A stretch of 64,000 bases of DNA from Lates calcarifer (GCF_001640805.2 NC_066847.1:24419504-24483503); one strand, 5' to 3'; counted from the stretch's first letter, positions 13,341 through 25,705 are shown. Notes: generated by a model not told the origin, from the sequence alone. Numbers and translations are program-made.

Positions 13341-15151
13341 ATCCCTCTTTGTGCCAAGACATGTGGCTCTGACCACACACTCTTCCTTACTTGTTATTCC
13401 TTGCTCTGTCTCTTGTCTTTCTCTGTCGTCTTATCAAATTATTTCTCATTCTCTCATTATCCTTTCCTGTCTCTTTTCCTCTCTTTTGCCACCCACCCTC
13501 CCTGCTTTCTCTCTGTCCCTCCAAGACCTCCAAACCCTCTAATCCTTGTATGTTTTCATCACATAGTGACAAACCAGAGGATGCAATTATGCAAGAATCT
13601 GCGTGCACGAAGCATTTTTGTTCTCATGCACTTTTTTTTTCTTGTGTGTTTGTGGGCATGTGCGTTTGTGCATAAGTGCATGTACATAATGATCATCTGT
13701 GTTTGTGTGTGTGTGTATGTGTTCAAGCATAAACCTCTCCCACCAAATGGTTTGTGGTCTGAAGGGTGGAAGGAAGAGTAAAAGAGGAGAGGAGGAGGGA
13801 GAAAAGAGGCCCAGGCCCAGAGGTGCTACTCCCTTGTTGTTGATAAGAAAACATCCCAGTCGCTTTTGACACAGGCATGTCTACTATTAAACACTGTGCT
13901 GTCTCTATTTAGCCTAAATAATTACATTATCTTTAAGATGATTCATCAGAAATCTTTAGTATGTCACAATGAATTCATTTTCATTCAGAATATGTGTACG
14001 GAAATATGTTAAATAGTGCATAGTACTTATTTTCACTTCAACAGTTGTTATTAAAGCACATGGGCATACAGCGCAAAAAACACTGTCTTGTAGCATGTGT
14101 TACTGTGCAGTTGCAGCATGATCATATTGATGAATTATGCCAAACAATGTGCAGATGATGAACAGGGGTGTAACTTCTTCTCCTCTGAGTTCCACATTTC
14201 CTCTCCAAAAATACAAATTTCAACTAACAGCTACAGTTCCATGGTCATGTACCAAACCAAGTCTTTCCAACCAAAACAATCTGTTTCATTGTACACAACT
14301 AAAATAAAAAAAATGACTATGACAAGGGAAATATTGCAACTGCCACACGACATGGTAAAGGCACTTGAAAAATAACTGTGAAGAGCAGGGAAGTGGATGA
14401 ACATTAAATATCGTTTAAAATGTGGCTTGTGGACATTTTTCTCATCTCTGTTTTGTCGACTATCACGGTGTCTCCGGCTGTGTCTCCGTAGTGAGTAGTA
14501 CATTGAGATTTCAGAGGATTCCATATCATCTGTGACAAAATTCTACTTTAAACATCTGTCAGATGCAAAGCACTGCATTGTGTGATTTCCCAATGTGAAC
14601 ATGCTCCAGATACTAACTTTTTTTCACTCCACTGTGGGTATATCTGAGGGCACTACACTGTATAGTGCATATATTTTAACACACTCATATGAAATGGCAA
14701 AGGATATAAAAAATGCACAAGGCCACAAGACTCTTGAGTCTCTTGATCAGGAGTACCATTCTTAAAAGTCAAAGTATTAAATTATGAAACATAATAAATA
14801 TAAATAATAATAAAATAAGTATGTTACATTGTATGTATCTTGATTATGGTATGAGCTGTACCTAAACAGTTTTAAATTCCAAGGGGCAAGAGATACAGAG
14901 GAATGTACTCTGTTAAATGTTGTTTGACATTATGACAAGTGACTGATAAGACTCTATAAACAAGTGTGTGTGTGTGTGTTTCTGATTGTCTGTGCAGCAC
15001 GTTTGCTTATTAGTTCAGCACTGATCCTCTAGTCCTGCAGTTAAAACTGTCACTAGCTGCATACTGAGATACTTTTCGCAGCACAAACAGCTTCCTATTA
15101 AAACAAATCTAAAGTCAGGGATCTTCATCGCTGGTCAGTAATAATTAGGAG

Positions 15152-15269
15152 ATGATGGCAAGAAGATGCAGCACAGGACTGTTGGCGCTCTGTGTGTGCG
15201 CGGCCACATTCAGCTACATCTCTGCCTCTCCAGAGGTTTGCACCAATTCCCTCCTGCCTGGAGCTAAAG
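15152..15269 (+). CDS. colec10: colec10 coding exon 1: signal peptide and N segment
   Basis: Starts with two adjacent ATG codons and encodes a basic start (MMARRC), a hydrophobic core and a short mature N segment, PEVCTNSLLPGAKG, whose Cys probably links chains. Ends in phase 1 at AAAG|GTAACC. Confidence 0.9.
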
Positions 15270-18200
15270 GTAACCCACGTCCCTGTATGTGTGTGTCTGT
15301 GTGTTAATGTTTACTGTAAACTACTCTGCAGGTTTATAAACCATTTATCCTACTGACCGCACAGGTCAAGTAAAATTTACAATTGTAAAAGTTTGTCCAA
15401 GAGCAGAGGTTTAACATTAATCATTCAATGTTAAATAAAGCAAATAAATGTTCAAAGATGAACTTATACTGTATAGTACAGTGCACGTAGCTATAATAGT
15501 AAATGCTGTTTGGGTTCTTGGCTGCTTCCAATCTTTACTATTGTTTGGAGATAAGGCAATTTAAGTTTATGACCTCACCATAAATGTGTACACGTTACTG
15601 AAAATGTCCTTACTGTGGACGTTTGTTTTGTTTGATACATTTAATTTGTATGTGTCAGACAAAAAAGTGGAGTGGAAAATTGTGAGGAAACACCAATAAT
15701 AGGCTTCAGGGTTTACAGAGCTGATGATAAAGGTACCAAGCATGTAATGTCCTGCAGTTTATTAGCTAGCAGTCTGCTACCCCATAGTCTTTTGGAGGGA
15801 ATGCCTCCCTGTGTGTGTTTTCCATTTATGACATCCAGTAGCTTGTTCCCCCGCTGATTCAGACAGACAGACCTAATAAAACACACAGTTAAGCTAAGCT
15901 CCATTGTTTTCAGCTCCATTCACGCTACTGAAAAACATGGCTTTTAGTTCTGCCTTAAAAGAGTTAGAGATATGTTGCTTCAGGAGCTAACGGGCAGAAA
16001 CTGAGATCAGAAACCTGTCAAGTAAAAAAAGAAAAAAATGTCCCAAGTGTAAATCAGGCCATTGATAGGACCCAATAACCAAGTGGTTCAGGAGCATACC
16101 ACATGTGTGTAAATGTCCTGAACAGTGAGTCTCCGGTTAGATTCCCTGCCCGCAGGACCATTTGCTGTGCATCATTTCCCTCCTGTCTTTCCCCACATTT
16201 CCTGTCTGTCTTCACTGTCACTATCAAATTAAAATGTCCACAAAATAATCTTTAAAAAAACTAAGTCAGAACTAACATCACATACACTCACTAGGAAGTG
16301 AGCACTTGTGTCAGCTGTTCACTGAATTTTCTGTATCAGTAAGAAAATTCCACTGTAACAGTGTGTATTTAGACAGCTGCCACTAAACCGAACTAATTAT
16401 TTATACAAGACTCATCCTAGATAATACTGACTACAGTGTTCTCACGCCTGCCTATCTGAGTGGGTGTCAGACAAGAAGTTTTCTATGTTTCATACCCCCA
16501 AAAATCCCCACACAACTTTTTAAACAAACATACTTTTACTACATTTACTGGCACTGTGACTTCAGCATTTTTTTAATGCATTTACCAGCATTTTATGTGT
16601 TATTAAGATGTGGGAGCATTGGACACTCTGGGTCAAAACACTTCAGTTCCATTTGTTTAACAATTTTGACAGTTTGGTGACATAAAACTTTGAATTAACG
16701 TTTCCTGAACTATTGAATTAACAGATCCTATGGCTTGCTAACATGTAAAATCGCTGCCAGAGTATACTGTATCTGACATTGAAGAGCTCAATGTAGTTTG
16801 ACACCTTAATCATACATAAGGTATGCTAGTAATTTTACCGTACATGGTTTCATTTCACTAGTCCACAACAGGAAAGAATTTTATGCAGGCAGAATCATTT
16901 TAAAATGCAGTGATTTAGGTTGCTTGAAAATGTCTACACAGACTGCAAAATTGAATAATCAATTTTTCCTCCAGGCTATTAGAGGGGGTTTGTTACAATC
17001 CATCGTTTCAAAGCCCGGCACTTAACAAGATATAAAGTGCTGTTGGCATCACCAGCTGTGGTGAAATTACAGCTCTAATAGACACTCAGAAACCTCTCAA
17101 GAATTTTTTTGCCAAGAGTTTTTTGAGCCCTCTGGACCCACCAGAGATATTTCTCCTTCACCTCATTTCTGTTTCTCAACTCTGAGAAATCTTGGTGTCA
17201 TTGATACTTTTATGCTGAACGCATACATAAACACTCACTATACTATAGTAGTTCTAGGCCAACTGATAGTTGCTCTAATGTATCATCATCCTGTGATGGC
17301 TTTGATACTCCATCTATGCCAGTGGGAATATGCAGATTTAACCCCTTCCACAGTGGGTAAGCAGGCCAGCTGTACACTGCTGCATACAGTATATTCAGGT
17401 ATCTTACCAGCATGTCTGTGACAGGCTCCTCCTGAACAGTGTATGAAATATGATGGGGAATATGCTCTCTTTTCATAGTATGCCTGTTTGGACAAATTCA
17501 AGTTCATACTCCTCTTCACTGTCTTTTTTTTTTTTTTTTTTAAATCCAGGGGATCAAGGTGAGGTCGGCGAGGAGGGGGATCAGGGAAAACTGGGGAAGA
17601 ATGGACCACCAGGATTTCCAGGTATCTGGCATCTTTCCTACTCTGTATGGAGGGGAGAAAGGAGATCAACTGGTGGTTTATTTAGTCGTAAACCAGCTAC
17701 TGAAAAGTAGGAATGGGGACTAAAACAAGACACTTCCCTGTAAAAAGTCTACACTACTGCATTGTTACTGCACTCATGATGGACAGTTAAAAATGATGCT
17801 CACACTGCCAATGTAGTGAGTGTTCAGTCATGTTCTCATTGGCAATTTTCAAAATCTTTTAACAGAACTTAACAAATCAACAGCAACAGGAGCATTAGTA
17901 GAATTTTCCCCCATGTGCTTAAGACAGTCAAAGGTGGAAAAAAGAGAAGTGATGAGCAGGAAGGTTGCATTTCATCACATTCACACTGAACTGTTAAGTC
18001 TGATATCATCCCTCTTTGACTCAAAAATATAATTTGCATTCCTGATGTAACATGGACAAACAACAAGTCTGACCTCTGCATAGAGAGCCTGTGTGACTCT
18101 GCCCTGGCAGCAGCTTTTGCTTTTTCCTGCTGTAGACACATTGCTTTGCTTTGCCATGTGGGAGATACAGAGGCCTGCTCTGCTCTCTGATAGACAGGCA

Positions 18201-20003
18201 GACAGCCCTGTACTGCTGCGTTTCTGTGGAGAAAACAGACGTGTTAATTGCTGCTGAGGAAAGCAGCGGCGTCCCGCTTCGCCATATGTGTTCCAACTGG
18301 TCTGGTAGTCTAGGCGGCCAACCAATCAGGCATATAGTGTACACAGATGTCTGCACACACTCCCACATACTCACACACTGAGGCATACATACAATGTACT
18401 TTACACACACGAGGAATTTAAGCATATAGACACAGGGAAGCAGATCTACATGCACATAGACATAAAAACACACAATGTATAACTAAATACACAGGCACAC
18501 ACACTAAACACTGGTTCCTGGCTGTCCTCCTGTTCTCTGCAGATGTTTGCTTAATTCAATAACTTCACACAGAGGTCACACACACACACACACGCATGCA
18601 TGCACACAACAACAGATACACACTTCACCCGTCAGACTGTGTGAAAGACAAATGCCAGGACATTTTGAGTCATTTCCAGAAGTAAGAAAATATGTAGACA
18701 TATATGAACCTTTTTCAACTTTTCAACTTTGCGGATATTTTTCAACACTATAGCAAACCCAGTCATTATGGTTTTTTTTGCATGTGTATGCTTACTGTAG
18801 GCATGAACGTAGGTTTTTATGGTGATTTTGTAACTGCAGTATGTCAGCAGCTCAACAAATGACGCATGTATTCCCCGTCTTAATTTAGGCCCTTTTACAG
18901 GAAACAGTTGCTTAATTTTGGAATGTTAAAAGGGAATACATGACCGTTAATGCTCCCGTGGGCAACAACAACAATTTGTTGCTCCAACCTTATTAATGTC
19001 AACAAACAGCTAAGCTTGATTTTTTCTTTTTTTTCCTTTTCTTTCTTTTTTTTATGATTTTCTTTACATTTGTTAATTCTGCTTTACTCAAACCTATTAT
19101 TGAGGTTGGAATTTCAGTGCTATAGATAGCAGAGTCTGGTGCTATGTAATGTTCTTAATTCTTGTGAAGAACCTGTTGGGACAGCTAGCAGTGAAGCGTA
19201 GGCACAACTAGTGGAAAATCTGGCTCATAGCCCATGTTTCATGAAGCCCAGTTCTCTTTCCAGTGTCCACTGGACCCTAAATAGCAGTAATGCCAGTATC
19301 AGTATTTGCTTATTATGACTGAGCAAGCAATGCACAATGAATGATCTACAGTCTGCTTATCATTTTAATCTGTTGTTTTAAGTAGGCTTTTAAAACATCT
19401 GTTGAAGCCAGCACAGATATGTTTTTGAAATAGCTTAAGGTTCATTAAAGTGTGTCTCAGGCTCCATAATTACAGTGAAAAATGTGGCCTTCACCTCCTT
19501 TATCCTCCAGCAGCTGGAGAATCCAGACGTTAAACCAGTTGGAGGGGTTGGCCATTATAAAGAGTGACTGCAGTGATAGGAAGAACTGTTATCTGGACGT
19601 TTAGATAGACAGTTTAACTGGCGAGCATAAGCACTGCGAAAACAACATTAATCAACTTTTATAGACGCACAAGGAACAACATGAGCCCAACAGATGAAAT
19701 GTCTTCACATAGCAAAAAACAAACACCTTTAATCACTGTTCACAATCTCTCTCAGGTCAGTATTGTAAAAATGTTTACTTTGTGATTGTGCTTCTCAGGC
19801 ATTCACACAGAAAATTACGCCAAAATCGTACACAGATTATAGTGAACAGTGAAATTTCCCAAAAGCATGGGCTTTATGGAGTCAACTGGACCTCACACAA
19901 TCCATAAGACCTCACACCCTCTGCCAACACTTCTCACAAATCATCAAGCAGAACATCAACATGACAAAGTGCAAAATGGGAAATGGTAGTGAATAGCTGG
20001 CTG

Positions 20004-20054
<51 letters not shown>

Positions 20055-23000
20055 TGTGGCAAATCCCTCTAATAGCGATAGGCCTCTCCAATGCGTCACT
20101 TAGTATTTCAAACGCCATCAATTTCCAGTTGAATAGTTTCCTGAGGAAATACTCATTCAAGTGCTGGCAGAAAACCTCAGTCTGTTCTGTAGTTTTCCCA
20201 CACACACACACACACACAAACAGACAGACATACACACAATATCTCACTCGCTCACTCTGATATTCTCCGTTCTCCTGTACTTTCACTGTAACACCCAATA
20301 TCATGCCTTAACTTTCTCAGTTTCTCAGATAGTTCTTCTATCTGACAAACTAAAGACAGTCAGACAGATGATAGTAATCAGATTACAGAGGATTGTAATC
20401 AGCTGCAGTTATTGTGATGACAACAATAGCATCAAAAAAGTATAAGGCAACAATAGTCAATCAATACAGATGTTTACAAATAAAAAAAAATCTCCTCACA
20501 GGATGTTCAGTGTACCAGAACATAGTTGATTACACATGCAAAGAGTAACTGAAAATAATAAAAATAATAAAAAATTCTGCAACAACACACATTTACTATC
20601 TTCACTCTACAAGAACAGAATCTCAATACAAAGAACTTTAGTTTGTGCCCACAATAAATCAGCATCTTTCTCCCCCAATTTGCTTACTGGCATAATAATC
20701 ATAATAATCACTCACTCAGTTTAGAACCAAACAATTCAGAAATTGTTGGAAAAAACCCCCAGGGCTCTCAGAGCTAATTTCAAAAAGATGAGATGGGAGC
20801 ATGCAATCATATTGATTAGGCTTGAAAACAACAAAATAATCAAGAAACAATAGAAAAATTATGAAAGCCATGATACAGTCATAGTTGTAAGAATAACAAA
20901 CCTGAATGACAGAATGTGGCAAATGCCTAAAGTTTATGATTATTTGGACCCTTTATATAATATAATGTAAAGTGATATATACAATATTTACCTATGATAA
21001 AATGTGAGGTTTTAGAGCGATACCAGGTGTATAAGGCACACTGTGTTGGGTTGGAACACATCATTATCAAACTGAGATCATGAGATTTATTTACCATGTT
21101 TTTTCCCCCAGGAGTGCCAGGAGAGAAGGGACTTAGAGGACAGATGGGCCACACAGGAAAAATGGGACCTATTGGAGACAAAGGTAAAACAATATCAATA
21201 CAAGACAACAGTATTGTTTTTTTAAATCTAAAGTTTGTTTCTGTATGTAGTTTGAATGTAAATGCTGTGTCTGTCTCTACCTCTCTATCATTCTCTCCTT
21301 CTCTGTTTACTCTATAATACAGTGTAAACACAGGCCTTATCCATTTTCATTATCATTACTAACTGAAACATATTGCACACAGCGATCAAACAAGAGAGTG
21401 CATCAAGAGCAAAGCTTCCAGTCCTCAGCATGTTAAAAAAAACATCTTTCCCAAAAAGAGAAAAAGATTTATGGGCTTTGTAACTATCATGCGTGTAACT
21501 TTGTCCTTGTTCCACTGCCAGCAAATGTTTTCAACATGCAGGAAAAAGCCTGTAGTTGTCAACAACAGGCTACAAAAATGGCAAAATAATGTAGCTGTGA
21601 TTTTCTCCTTTATAATTGCCTGAAAGAAGAAATCTTGTTTCCCGAACTCCTCCGCAGCTTGGACTGCTGTGCCATAACCATAGACTCCAAACATTAAAAT
21701 AAGTGGAATGGACTTTTCTACAAAATCGGCAAACTTAATAAGTCCCAAGACTAATACACACAAGGAGGAATTGTTTCAAGCCAACTGCAGTTTCCTTAAA
21801 AAGGTTGTATTTTCCCCATTTCCTTTATGTTTCAAGTTATCACATCCAAAGATAGAAGAAAACGTAATCCTACGGTATGATGTCATCCAGTTGCTTTGCC
21901 CAGGGTGGTTGAAACAATTTCTATCTTTACTTTTATTTTTATGGGCAGTCCCGTTCTCCTGCCTTCCTAAGCATTCACTTTTCTCAGTATTCATTATGTT
22001 TAATGTGCTTACAGGAAAGTGGCTGTGCATCAGCCATCGCAGTCAAAGGAGTGAGGTCACAGGTTTGGATTTTCCTTGATCCTGAGCGCCTGTAGCTCAT
22101 AAAACACCTGGAAAACAACAGGTTTTCAGGCCAATGTTGGCTTAAGCAGAATCACAAACTAAAATTCAGCTACTCTTTTACAGAATACTGATCATGCTAA
22201 AGGGCCATTCACATAAAAAAAATGTTCATGTCTGCATTAGTGAAATTGATATCTAAGATATATATAAGATTATTCTAGTACATGAGCAAGTGTTGTCTCT
22301 ATCTGCTATAATTCAGTGCATGCATGTGTATTATTAGAGTATCTACAGAGCTTGTTCAGGCAAAAGAACTGTCCAGAGCTACTGTGCAAACTTTAAAACC
22401 GCATGTGATTACTTAGTTCATATAGAACCAGGTAAGAGCAGTAGGGTTGTTTGGGGGCATTATACTGTATGCTCACTGAACTGCACCATAACAATCTGGT
22501 AGTATTTTATTTAATAACCCATGGAGCTACAGTACAACAGGATAAGAAGTTAAGTCCGAAGCTAGAAATGTTTACTTTTCACTTATTTGTTAGTGTTTTC
22601 ACATTTTTGTCAGGGTACTCAAAAAACCCCTCAGGCTGGTCAGATTGTATCGGTACAGTGAGTCTGTTGTGGCTCTTCCTCATACAACACCAGTCTGTTG
22701 TGATGTTTGTACTGCAGCCCACTTCCCCAAAATGTGCAACTGCCAGTTGGGTTAATTTCCACAGCAGAGCTGTAGTTGGGCCTACTGTAAGTGTAAATAT
22801 TAAGTCAGTCTGAACCTGTGTGCGACCATTTTGAAAATGTTTTATGTATGATACAGCCATCTGGTGGCAATGTTTTGGAACTACAACACAGTATAATTAA
22901 TAACACAAGTCAGCTGTCCACAAGTCAAACCATTGGTAGATGGTCAGTGATGGCACCGTATTATCTATTTACATTTTTATTTAATAACAAGGAAAATGAG

Positions 23001-25705
23001 TTACCAGCATCACAGATGTTGTAATCGTAATCTGTGTTATCTATTCCTCTGTAGGTGACAAAGGTGATACAGGTTTGGATGGGCCTTCCGGTCTAAAAGG
23101 GAAACCAGGTGAGTGAGCTCACAGTGCACAGACACTGCTTGTTTTCAAGTTGTATGCAAGACTATAACCTCATTCTGTTCCCCACAGACCAATATGATGA
23201 TGTTACAGCAATTTTATATGTAAAAATAAACAGCTAGACAGAAAACATTTCTGTTTCCATGAAATGTCCAGTCTTGTAAGTGGGTTTGAACTAGTAAATA
23301 TAGAAACTATATTCCAGTCAGTTACTGCTATAAGGAAAACAAACAACATTCTTTGAGACCTATAAAGTCACTCTAGACACTCTTTGGGATGCTCCCTACT
23401 GCTGCTGTGTTATAGTCCGGCATTAAATACACTGCAATCAGAAGGATGTATTAGGACAATTATAAGTTTTTCAGTGTTTTGGCTGTGTAGTCAAGCACAC
23501 TGGATTTGAGATGTAATGAGTGCTGACCTTTAGCTTTAAGTGAGTTTGAAGGTATATAAATCCAATTTGGTTGAATAGTGTATGTCAGTAGCCCATTTTA
23601 TACGTACAATATATTTTCTATGGTGAAACAGTGAACTGTTTGACAAGTCAGACCACCTGACTGATCCTAATCACATGTTTCTTTTGCTGAAGACCAGACT
23701 GAGAGGAAAAAGTCCAGAGACAAGCATGCCTGCAGTGCAGGCCTGGCAGAGCATCACCAGGGAAAATAACGAGTGTTGGCTGATGTCCGCGGGAAAAAGA
23801 CTTCAGCCAGTAAAAGTACAACTAAATATTAAATTATAATGACTTTATACTTTCTGTCTCCTAAAATTGGAAAACTAAATATGAGAGGAGCTACAGTTCC
23901 TATGCCGCTCATCTGAAGTGAATTTAAAAAGCCAGCTAATTAAAGCTTAGAGCCAGGATTTTAACCTCATCATCACTGTTTCATTTAAAGTCCAATGTGC
24001 CAGAGCCAAAACAAGGAAATTGTGTCACTGTCCTGATATGTTCTGCTCCGTGTACACATAATAAAACCTCATAGAAATCATTGCATCATTGACTGGTATT
24101 AACATTATTTGAATTAACTCAGGAGGGAGGGAGGAGGATGTGTTTACTATGCAAAGGACACAGCTGCATAAAGTGACTATAGACATGTGGTATTATAGGC
24201 CTGGGCTGTAATTTTGTCACTGTCATATTGCAGTAAGGTGATTCTGTGCCATTCAATACTATAGACACTGAAATCCTGTGCTCACCCTTGCAGGCACCAC
24301 ATGTGACTGTGGCAGGTACAGAAAGGTGGTTGGACAGCTGGATGTCAATACAGGCAAGCTGAGGAATGCTGTCAAGTTCATGAAAAATGGTGAGTCCTTT
24401 ATGGTGTGATTGCTACAGTTTAGCGTACACGTGGCAGTAAGAAAACTGAATATCCTTAACATGCAGCACTAAAGATAGAAACGACTTTTGTTTTTTCCTT
24501 CCTGTGCATATGACTGGCATGAACTTTGACAACAAGACACAACACAGGCCTCTCTCTATCAATTTTTTTTTCACATCAGACAAGGCCAGTGGAGTTGCCA
24601 TAGAGATACAATATAAAGATGTCCTCATTTTGTTTCACATTGTCCTCTTAATGCCCCATCAATCATGTGGCTGAACTTGACACAGAGGTTGACACAACAG
24701 ACCTAGGTTTGACCTGCTATAGAAAAGTTTACTGCCACATTGTGGCCCACTGACTTTTAATCTGTCGACCTATGTGAAGAAAAACACAGTCAGTTGTGAT
24801 GGGAAATAATAAATAAATACAACCTTTAATCTTGCCCTGTGCAGTCATCCTGGGGCTGAAGGAAACAGAGGAGAGGTACTACCTGCTGGTGAAGGAGCCT
24901 AAGAGGTTCAGGGAGGCTTCAATGAACTGCAAGCTGAGAGGAGGTGCCCTGGCCATGCCAAAAACCACCAACACCAACCGTCTCATGGCAGACTATGTCA
25001 GTCAGGCAGGACTGACAAGAGTTTACATAGGAGTGCAGGCCCAAAGCAAGGACACGGTAAGTGGTCCCCAGCAGAACATAATGCACACACACACACACTG
25101 CAGAGGGTGGAGTTGCAGTTTTTGGTCTTAAGTAGATGCAGATTAGTCATCAGTTCTTGCTCAGGGTGAAGAGAGTTTAAGATTCTTACAGATGCATTAC
25201 AAATAAAACAAGAATCCATAGCAAACCCACAGAAATATGAGTCTTAAGCAGTTGGAAACTTTTCTGAATAACCAATGATGAAGATTTGTGTGAAAAACTG
25301 TCCTCTTCATCACTATTTTAATTTCCTTTCTAAAGAAGGATGAGTATCCAGGGCCAAATTCTTCTGTAACCTGATGAAATGATGAGAAGCTATTTTACTG
25401 TTGTGAAAAATCTCCCAAATATTTCTCTCCTATGTTCTTGTTGTCAGAATGGAACAAGCATGTATGTCTATGCAGACTCCAGCCCTTTGCAGGGATTTGC
25501 TGGCTGGAGTCAAGAGGAGGAACTAAATTCCAGATTATCTCCAACCACAAACTCCAGCTGTGTGGAGCTGCTCAGCACTGGAACATGGGGTCATGTTGAG
25601 TGTGAGGCCACCATGTTTTTCATCTGTGAGTTCCCAAAGAGCAGGAGAAGAGGAGGAGGAACAGTGGGAGGAGGAAGAGGGACACCTACTGCTGCATCAT
25701 CATGA
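15152..25705 (+). CDS. colec10: Collectin-10 (collectin liver 1), seven coding exons
   Basis: Secreted pattern-recognition lectin; family members form collagen-stalked trimers, pair with COLEC11 and activate complement via MASPs. Coding exons: 15152-15269, 17550-17621, 21112-21183, 23055-23108, 24294-24389, 24845-25056, 25448-25705; all junctions are GT-AG and in phase, giving 293 residues (human 277). Order: signal peptide (1 to about 25, cleavage likely after ISA), short Cys-containing N segment, 24 unbroken Gly-X-Y triplets (about 36-107), CDCGRYRK and a coiled-coil neck (about 109-148), CTLD (about 150-278), basic/Gly-rich tail. GKMGP in the collagen part resembles the MASP-contact core GKxGP. 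The calcium/sugar motifs EPN/EPS and WND are absent. It is colec10 rather than colec11 because of VGQLD in the neck and because mal2 follows. A second ATG at 15155 has the better start context (A at -3, G at +4). No AATAAA is seen within 1.4 kb after the stop. Confidence 0.93.
15270..17549 (+). other. colec10 intron 1
   Basis: A 2.3 kb intron, GTAACC to a poly-T tract and TCCAG. It contains a tRNA-derived SINE (separate entry). Otherwise AT-rich with nothing recognisable. Confidence 0.85.
16062..16262 (+). mobile_element. tRNA-derived SINE
   Basis: Has the plan of a teleost tRNA-type SINE: an A-box-like AGTGGTTCAGGAGCA (16,082-16,096), a B-box-like CCGGTTAGATTCC (16,132-16,144), a tRNA-unrelated body rich in TTCCCTCCTGTC and TTTCCTGTCTGTCTTC, and an A-rich end (AATAATCTTTAAAAAAA). 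The B box has A where the invariant C of GGTTCGA is expected, so it is probably not transcribed now. Ends are approximate. Confidence 0.75.
17550..17621 (+). CDS. colec10: colec10 coding exon 2: collagen repeats
   Basis: 72 bp encoding eight Gly-X-Y triplets, from GDQGEV to GPPGFP. Phase 1 at both ends, as usual for collagen-coding exons. Confidence 0.93.
18577..18594. repeat. (CA)n microsatellite
   Basis: Short CA run inside colec10 intron 2, followed by CGCATGCATGCACAC. Confidence 0.85.
20004..20058. repeat. (TG)n microsatellite
   Basis: Nearly pure TG tract of about 55 bp in colec10 intron 2, with one TA interruption. Confidence 0.95.
20199..20218. repeat. (CA)n microsatellite
   Basis: CA run 140 bp downstream of the TG tract and complementary to it, so the intron transcript could pair with itself here. 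Confidence 0.9.
21112..21183 (+). CDS. colec10: colec10 coding exon 3: collagen repeats
   Basis: 72 bp encoding GVPGEKG...GKMGPIGDK: eight triplets including the GKMGP segment that resembles the family's MASP-contact core. Confidence 0.93.
21184..23054 (+). other. colec10 intron 3
   Basis: A 1.9 kb intron, GTAAAA to CTCTGTAG. Nothing recognisable inside. Confidence 0.85.
23055..23108 (+). CDS. colec10: colec10 coding exon 4: collagen repeats
   Basis: 54 bp encoding six triplets, from GDKGDT to GLKGKP. Phase 1 at both ends; donor GTGAGT. Confidence 0.92.
23109..24293 (+). other. colec10 intron 4 with a candidate regulatory block
   Basis: A 1.2 kb intron. The part at about 23,690-24,010 has balanced composition without repeats or coding frame and could be a conserved non-coding element; not tested. 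Confidence 0.6.
24294..24389 (+). CDS. colec10: colec10 coding exon 5: end of collagen and neck
   Basis: 96 bp encoding GTTCDCGRYRK, a COLEC10/COLEC11 hallmark, then a heptad-like neck (VGQLDV...LRNAVKFMKN) that would trimerise the chains. Confidence 0.93.
24845..25056 (+). CDS. colec10: colec10 coding exon 6: neck end and first half of CTLD
   Basis: 212 bp; encodes the end of the neck and the CTLD up to VYIGVQAQSKDT. Contains the first CTLD Cys (MNCKLRGG), the LAMPK motif typical of these collectins, and VYIGV in the place of WIGL. Ends in phase 0. Confidence 0.93.
25057..25447 (+). other. colec10 intron 6
   Basis: A 391 bp intron splitting the CTLD between its first half and the ligand-loop half. 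GTAAGT donor, TTGTCAG acceptor; a short CA run at 25,083-25,099. Confidence 0.85.
25448..25705 (+). CDS. colec10: colec10 coding exon 7: second half of CTLD and tail
   Basis: 85 codons plus TGA. The Cys pattern SSCVELL, VECEATM, FFICEF is intact, so the fold should form. The calcium-2 loop reads WSQEEELNSRLSP and WGHVEC where the family has an EPN/EPS motif and WND. A tail KSRRRGGGTVGGGRG follows FICEF, unlike the short KKKK-type end of the human protein. Confidence 0.92.
   Translation, partial: NGTSMYVYADSSPLQGFAGWSQEEELNSRLSPTTNSSCVELLSTGTWGHVECEATMFFICEFPKSRRRGGGTVGGGRGTPTAASS

Larger units (their letters stand above)
1..15151. other. Gene-free region upstream of colec10
   Basis: About 15 kb in which I see no coding exon on either strand. 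Open frames here are short, low in complexity or built on microsatellites, and none shows a recognisable domain or splice-flanked coding pattern. It holds simple repeats, short inverted repeats, a degenerate dispersed repeat near 10.1 kb and several mixed-composition blocks that could be conserved regulatory DNA (listed separately). In human the gene before COLEC10 is TNFRSF11B; no part of it is visible here. Exons of a non-coding RNA could be missed by reading alone. Confidence 0.6.
17622..21111 (+). other. colec10 intron 2
   Basis: A 3.5 kb intron with CA microsatellites at 18,577-18,594 and a TG/CA pair at 20.0-20.2 kb. I see no further coding exon in it. Confidence 0.85.

Noticed and set aside
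13329..13781. 150-codon open frame
   Set aside because: Pyrimidine-rich, low-complexity translation (Ser/Leu/Phe/Cys) running into a TG microsatellite; no domain, no coding support.
16062..16262. A functional tRNA gene
   Set aside because: The A/B-box pair sits in a longer element with SINE body and A-rich end, the B box lacks the invariant C, and the cloverleaf is not complete.
17286..17669. Minus-strand frame over colec10 exon 2
   Set aside because: Antisense shadow of the collagen exon and its poly-T tract.
15152..25705. Assignment as colec11
   Set aside because: Neck sequence VGQLD and the adjacent mal2 fit COLEC10; COLEC11 has IGEMD-type neck and lies on another chromosome in human.
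25448..25705. colec10 as a pseudogene because of lost ligand motifs
   Set aside because: All seven exons are open, in phase, with good splice sites and intact structural cysteines; loss of function of the site is not loss of the gene.
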